This document shows, piece by piece, positions 13,588-15,976 of a stretch of DNA of 15,976 nucleotides. Both the position numbers and the translations under genes were made by a program. The DNA comes from RFPW01 sp040401595 (GTDB lineage: Bacteria; Pseudomonadota; Gammaproteobacteria; Burkholderiales; Burkholderiaceae_E): NCBI GenBank assembly GCA_040401595.1, contig JBBAOE010000039.1, positions 1 through 15,976 on the forward strand. Reading direction: 5' to 3'. Position 1 is the first letter of the stretch, and the number at the start of each line of letters is the position of its first letter. The notes beneath the pieces were generated by a model that did not search any database, was not told the DNA's origin, and saw only the letters and a program-made list of their open reading frames with translations.

Positions 13588-14295
13588 TTAGGCCGACGCA
13601 GTCGAGAGCGTCTGGGTGTCGACGCGAACGCCCACTCCCATCGTGCTCGACAGCGCAACCCTGCGCAGGTAAACCCCCTTGGCATTGGTTGGGCGCGCAC
13701 GGTTGAGCGCCTCAATCAAAGCCAACAAATTCGATTGCAGGGCGGCCGGTTCAAAGGAAGCGCGGCCGATGGTTGCGTGGATGATGCCGCCCTTGTCGGT
13801 ACGGTATTGCACCTGACCGGCTTTGGCGTTCTTCACAGCCGTCACCACGTCGGGCGTGACCGTGCCGACCTTCGGATTGGGCATGAGCCCGCGCGGCCCA
13901 AGGATCTGGCCCAACGCACCGACGACCCGCATGGCATCCGGGGACGCAATGACGATGTCAAAATCGATCTGGCCGCCCTTGATGCGTTCGGCCAGATCTT
14001 CCATGCCGACGATATCGGCACCCGCATTGCGTGCATCATCGGCCTTGGCGCCCTGCGTGAAGACCGCCACCCGAACCGATTTGCCCGTTCCAGCCGGTAG
14101 CACGACCGAACCCCGGACGACCTGATCGGATTTTTTGGAATCCACGCCCAACTGCACGGCCACGTCGACCGACTCGTCGAACTTGGCGCGCGCGGTCTGC
14201 TTGACGAGGCTCAGCGCCTCCGTCACCGGGTAGAGCTTTTGTCGGTCAACAAGACCCCGCAGCACCTTCATGCGCTTGGTTGAATCAGCCGCCAT
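13588..14295 (-). CDS. rplA: 50S ribosomal protein L1
   Basis: L1 forms the mobile L1 stalk of the large subunit, which helps release deacylated tRNA, and in other bacteria it represses the rplK-rplA message. The product is 235 residues (E. coli 234). It starts MAADSTKRMKVLRGLVDRQK. The L1 signature region is clear in GPRGLMPNPKVGTVTPDV and the C-terminal NAKGVYLRRVALSSTMGVGV is typical. The frame extends 16 codons upstream within rplK, but the ATG at 14295 is the family start and GGAGGG (14304-14309, inside the end of rplK) lies eight bases before it. The rplK stop is one base upstream (TGACATG), so translation is probably coupled. Stop is TAA. Confidence 0.98.
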   Translation of the reverse strand: MAADSTKRMKVLRGLVDRQKLYPVTEALSLVKQTARAKFDESVDVAVQLGVDSKKSDQVVRGSVVLPAGTGKSVRVAVFTQGAKADDARNAGADIVGMEDLAERIKGGQIDFDIVIASPDAMRVVGALGQILGPRGLMPNPKVGTVTPDVVTAVKNAKAGQVQYRTDKGGIIHATIGRASFEPAALQSNLLALIEALNRARPTNAKGVYLRRVALSSTMGVGVRVDTQTLSTASA

Positions 14296-14296
14296 G

Positions 14297-14728
14297 TCAG
14301 AAACCCTCCACGTTGATGCCCATGCTGCGGGCACTGCCGGCAATGGTACGTACTGCAGCTTCGAGATCGGACGCGGTCAGATCGGGAAGCTTCTGGGTAG
14401 CGATCGCTTCGGCCTGCGCCCGCGTGATCCGCCCAACTTTTTCGGCGTGCGGCTTGGCCGAACCACGCTGAATTCCGGCGGCCTTCTTGATCAGGATCGA
14501 AGCCGGTGGGGTCTTGAGAATGAAGGTGAAACTTTTGTCCGCGTAGGCCGTGATCACGACCGGGAGCGGCAGACCGGGTTCAACGCCCTGGGTCTGGGCG
14601 TTGAACGCCTTGCAGAACTCCATGATGTTGAGTCCGCGCTGACCCAGCGCTGGACCGATCGGGGGCGACGGATTGGCTTTGCCAGCCGGCACCTGCAACT
14701 TGATAAAACCGACAATCTTCTTTGCCAT
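14297..14728 (-). CDS. rplK: 50S ribosomal protein L11
   Basis: L11 binds the GTPase-associated region of 23S rRNA with L10 and is needed for RelA to sense stalled ribosomes. The 143 residues match the family (E. coli 142). It starts MAKKIVGFIKLQVPAGKANP, and the N-terminal PPIGPALGQ (about 22-30), part of the thiostrepton-contact face, is intact. The rRNA-binding C-terminal domain ends in GSARSMGINVEGF. GGAG lies ten bases before the ATG, a slightly long spacing. It is 74 bases after nusG, with a strong hairpin in that gap, and one base before rplA. Stop is TGA. Confidence 0.98.
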   Translation of the reverse strand: MAKKIVGFIKLQVPAGKANPSPPIGPALGQRGLNIMEFCKAFNAQTQGVEPGLPLPVVITAYADKSFTFILKTPPASILIKKAAGIQRGSAKPHAEKVGRITRAQAEAIATQKLPDLTASDLEAAVRTIAGSARSMGINVEGF

Positions 14729-14758
14729 GAGTGGCGCTCTCCAGGTTGAGTACGAACG

Positions 14759-14789
14759 CTGGGTTCACTGCCGTCGGGCAGAAACCCAG
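14759..14789 (-). promoter_or_regulatory. Two-tier hairpin in the rplK leader
   Basis: CTGGGTT/AACCCAG (seven pairs) stacks through a small internal loop on CTGCC/GGCAG (five pairs), with the loop CGAC. It starts 13 bases after the nusG stop and ends 30 bases before rplK. No U-run follows. In E. coli L1 protein binds the rplK leader to repress rplK and rplA; this is the only strong structure in the equivalent place, so it is a candidate L1 target. That is inferred, since I did not match it to a known L1 site. Confidence 0.45.
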
Positions 14790-14802
14790 CTCCTCGGTGG
14801 GG

Positions 14803-15336
14803 TCAGAGTTTTTCGACTTGACCGAATTCAAGTTCGACCGGGGTGGCACGACCAAAAATGGTCACCGACACCCGCAGACGACTTTTCTCGTAATTGACTT
14901 CCTCAACGTTGCCATTGAAATCGGTGAAGGGGCCTTCGCGCACGCGCACCATTTCGCCAATCTCAAAGAGGGTCTTGGGCCGCGGCTTTTCAACGCCCTC
15001 CTGCATCTGATCCATGATCTTCTGGACTTCCTTGTCGGAAATCGGCGCGGGCCTTGACCCGGAACCACCCAGAAAACCGGTTACTTTAGCCGTATTCTTG
15101 ACCAAATGCCAGGTCTCGTCGGCCATGTCCATCTCGACCAAGACGTAGCCGGGGAAGAATCGGCGTTCGGAGATGGTGCGTTGCCCGCCCTTCATCTCGA
15201 CCACTTCCTCGGTCGGCACCAGGATCTTCCCGAAGCGCTCCTGCATCCCCGCCCGGTCGATGCGCTCCTGAAGCGCTCTGGCGACGCTCTTTTCCATACC
15301 CGAATAAGCGTGAACGACGTACCAGCGTTTCGACAT
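14803..15336 (-). CDS. nusG: Transcription termination/antitermination factor NusG
   Basis: NusG binds elongating RNA polymerase, suppresses pausing, and contacts Rho or ribosomal protein S10. The 177 residues (E. coli 181) contain the N-terminal NGN domain (about 1-120; SKRWYVVHAYSGMEKSVAR and RRFFPGYVLVEMDM are typical) and the C-terminal KOW domain (about 128-177; GPFTDFNGNVEEVNYEKSRL, then IFGRATPVELEFGQVEKL). The frame runs 13 codons further up into secE, but the family starts at MSKRWYVVHA. Its ATG shares one base with the secE stop (TAATG), so the two are probably translationally coupled; GGTGG lies eight bases upstream. Stop is TGA. Confidence 0.98.
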   Translation of the reverse strand: MSKRWYVVHAYSGMEKSVARALQERIDRAGMQERFGKILVPTEEVVEMKGGQRTISERRFFPGYVLVEMDMADETWHLVKNTAKVTGFLGGSGSRPAPISDKEVQKIMDQMQEGVEKPRPKTLFEIGEMVRVREGPFTDFNGNVEEVNYEKSRLRVSVTIFGRATPVELEFGQVEKL

Positions 15337-15722
15337 TATTTTTTCCACCCAAGAAGCAGGTCGTAAAGCACCCACTCCAGAGATTTATCGACGATCCACA
15401 AAAAAATCGCCATCGCGACGACAAATCCAAACACCACCAGGGTGACCTGGGTGGTTTCCTTGCGAGTCGGCCACACGACCCGGCGCGTCTCCGCCCACGA
15501 ATCCCGCCCGAAGGCGATCAGTCGCTGGCCGGGTCCGCTCAGGCAGCCGACAGCGACACCGCCCGCCAAGCTCACCAGCAAGATCCCAACCCGCGCAGCC
15601 ATCGGTTGCTTGGTCAAGACATAAAACGCCACCAGCCCACCGACCACCAGGAGGATCGCGGCCGCCAGCTTGGCGCGGTCTGCCGTGGAGGCAACGACTT
15701 CGACGTTTTGACTAGTAGCCAT
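15336..15722 (-). CDS. secE: Preprotein translocase subunit SecE
   Basis: SecE clamps the SecY channel in the inner membrane for protein export. The 128 residues fit the long, three-helix form found in Beta- and Gammaproteobacteria (E. coli 127). Membrane segments lie at about 19-37, 44-61 and 91-111. The conserved cytosolic hinge before the last helix is visible as WAETRRVVWPTRKETTQ (about 76-92). I chose the ATG at 15722 (MATSQNVEVV), because upstream codons run into the tRNA gene. No good Shine-Dalgarno sequence precedes it: the nearest, GGAA, is about 13 bases away. It begins 30 bases after the tRNA-Trp 3' end and overlaps nusG by one base. Stop is TAA. Confidence 0.96.
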   Translation of the reverse strand: MATSQNVEVVASTADRAKLAAAILLVVGGLVAFYVLTKQPMAARVGILLVSLAGGVAVGCLSGPGQRLIAFGRDSWAETRRVVWPTRKETTQVTLVVFGFVVAMAIFLWIVDKSLEWVLYDLLLGWKK

Positions 15723-15752
15723 CGTACGAGAGAGATTCCAAAAGGCGGCGGG

Positions 15753-15828
15753 TGGCAGGGGCAGAGGGAATCGAACCCCCAACCTTCGGTTTTGGAGACC
15801 GACGCTCTGCCAATTGAGCTATGCCCCT
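15753..15828 (-). tRNA. trpT: tRNA-Trp (anticodon CCA)
   Basis: A complete 76-base cloverleaf with the CCA tail encoded. The acceptor stem is AGGGGCA/TGCCCCT with G as the discriminator base. The D stem GCTC/GAGC, anticodon stem TCGGT/ACCGA with loop CTCCAAA (anticodon CCA), and T stem GGGGG/CCCTC with loop TTCGATT all form. Lying between tuf and secE, it occupies the place tRNA-Trp has in many Proteobacteria. It is probably cut out of a longer message, which would free the secE-nusG RNA. Confidence 0.97.
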
Positions 15829-15844
15829 ACTGCCTTGCAAACGG

Positions 15845-15858
15845 CCCGGATTTCCGGG
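15845..15858 (-). other. Small hairpin just before tRNA-Trp
   Basis: CCCGG and CCGGG form five pairs around AAAT in the message, 16 bases upstream of the tRNA 5' end. Only GTTTGC follows, so termination is unlikely. It may assist tRNA processing, or mean nothing. Confidence 0.25.
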
Positions 15859-15881
15859 TTCAACACCACACGATCCGATTC

Positions 15882-15903
15882 GGGGCGAGCCCACGGGAGC
15901 CCC
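15882..15903 (-). other. GC-rich hairpin after tuf
   Basis: GGGGC and GCCCC pair, with an inner CCC/GGG, 25 bases after the tuf stop codon. No U-run follows. It is a candidate 3' end structure for the tuf message; the evidence is only the pairing and position. Confidence 0.3.
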
Positions 15904-15928
15904 ACCCCAACACCGAACCCAACCAGAG

Positions 15929-15976
15929 TTAGGCGTGGATCTTGGCCACCACACCTGCACCCACGGTACGACCACC
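15929..15976 (-). CDS. tuf: Elongation factor Tu, C-terminal fragment (window edge)
   Basis: The last 15 codons and TAA stop of a second EF-Tu gene. The residues GGRTVGAGVVAKIHA match the conserved EF-Tu C-terminus, with a lineage-variable last few residues. The rest lies beyond the window. It is 100 bases upstream of tRNA-Trp in the same orientation, the usual tufB position before secE-nusG. The two tuf copies therefore flank the whole block as direct repeats. Confidence 0.93.
   Translation of the reverse strand, partial: GGRTVGAGVVAKIHA

Noticed and set aside
14296..14343. Upstream extension of rplA
   Set aside because: The extra 16 residues overlap rplK and do not resemble L1; a GGAGGG site and the family start support 14295.
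15829..15928. TTGAAC in the tuf-tRNA gap as a -35 element
   Set aside because: At 16-18 bases downstream there is no hexamer resembling TATAAT; the gap is GC-rich.

Overview
The window is one continuous minus-strand block of the core transcription and translation gene cluster of a bacterium. Read in the direction of transcription (high to low coordinates) the order is: end of a tuf copy, tRNA-Trp(CCA), secE, nusG, rplK, rplA, rplJ, rplL, rpoB, rpoC, rpsL, rpsG, fusA, start of a second tuf copy. This is the beta (secE-nusG-ribosomal protein-rpoBC) operon joined directly to the str operon. Gene order, tRNA position, protein lengths (RpoB 1370, RpoC 1409, EF-G 700, S12 124 residues) and the wording of the conserved blocks fit Betaproteobacteria, most likely a Burkholderiales-like lineage of fairly high GC. 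That placement rests on remembered family sequences, not on a search.

Layout. At 15929-15976 are the last residues of EF-Tu, followed by tRNA-Trp at 15753-15828. secE and nusG (15722-14803) overlap by one base. rplK and rplA (14728-13588) are one base apart. A 363-base spacer carries what looks like the L10 autoregulatory leader, then come rplJ and rplL (13224-12227). A 168-base spacer with two very strong hairpins precedes rpoB (12058-7946), and rpoC (7913-3684) follows after 32 bases. Between rpoC and rpsL there is a hairpin and then a good sigma70-type promoter with a 17-base spacer, the probable start of the str unit. rpsL, rpsG and fusA (3557-106) are separated by 248- and 255-base spacers full of potential RNA structure. 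The second tuf begins at 51.

How the genes work together. RpoB and RpoC form the catalytic core of RNA polymerase and NusG is its elongation factor. L11, L1, L10 and L7/L12 build the GTPase-activating stalk and L1 stalk of the ribosome. S12 and S7 are small-subunit proteins, EF-G and EF-Tu drive elongation, and SecE is part of the protein export channel. All the protein genes look intact. There are no mobile elements, CRISPR arrays or accessory genes, and I found no previously undescribed protein system. The parts worth a second look are the spacers: a possible multi-branched RNA just upstream of fusA, stop-codon-proximal hairpins after several genes, a hairpin that hides part of the rplL ribosome binding site, a hairpin holding the rpoB stop codon in its loop, and window ends that both fall about 50 bases inside a tuf copy.
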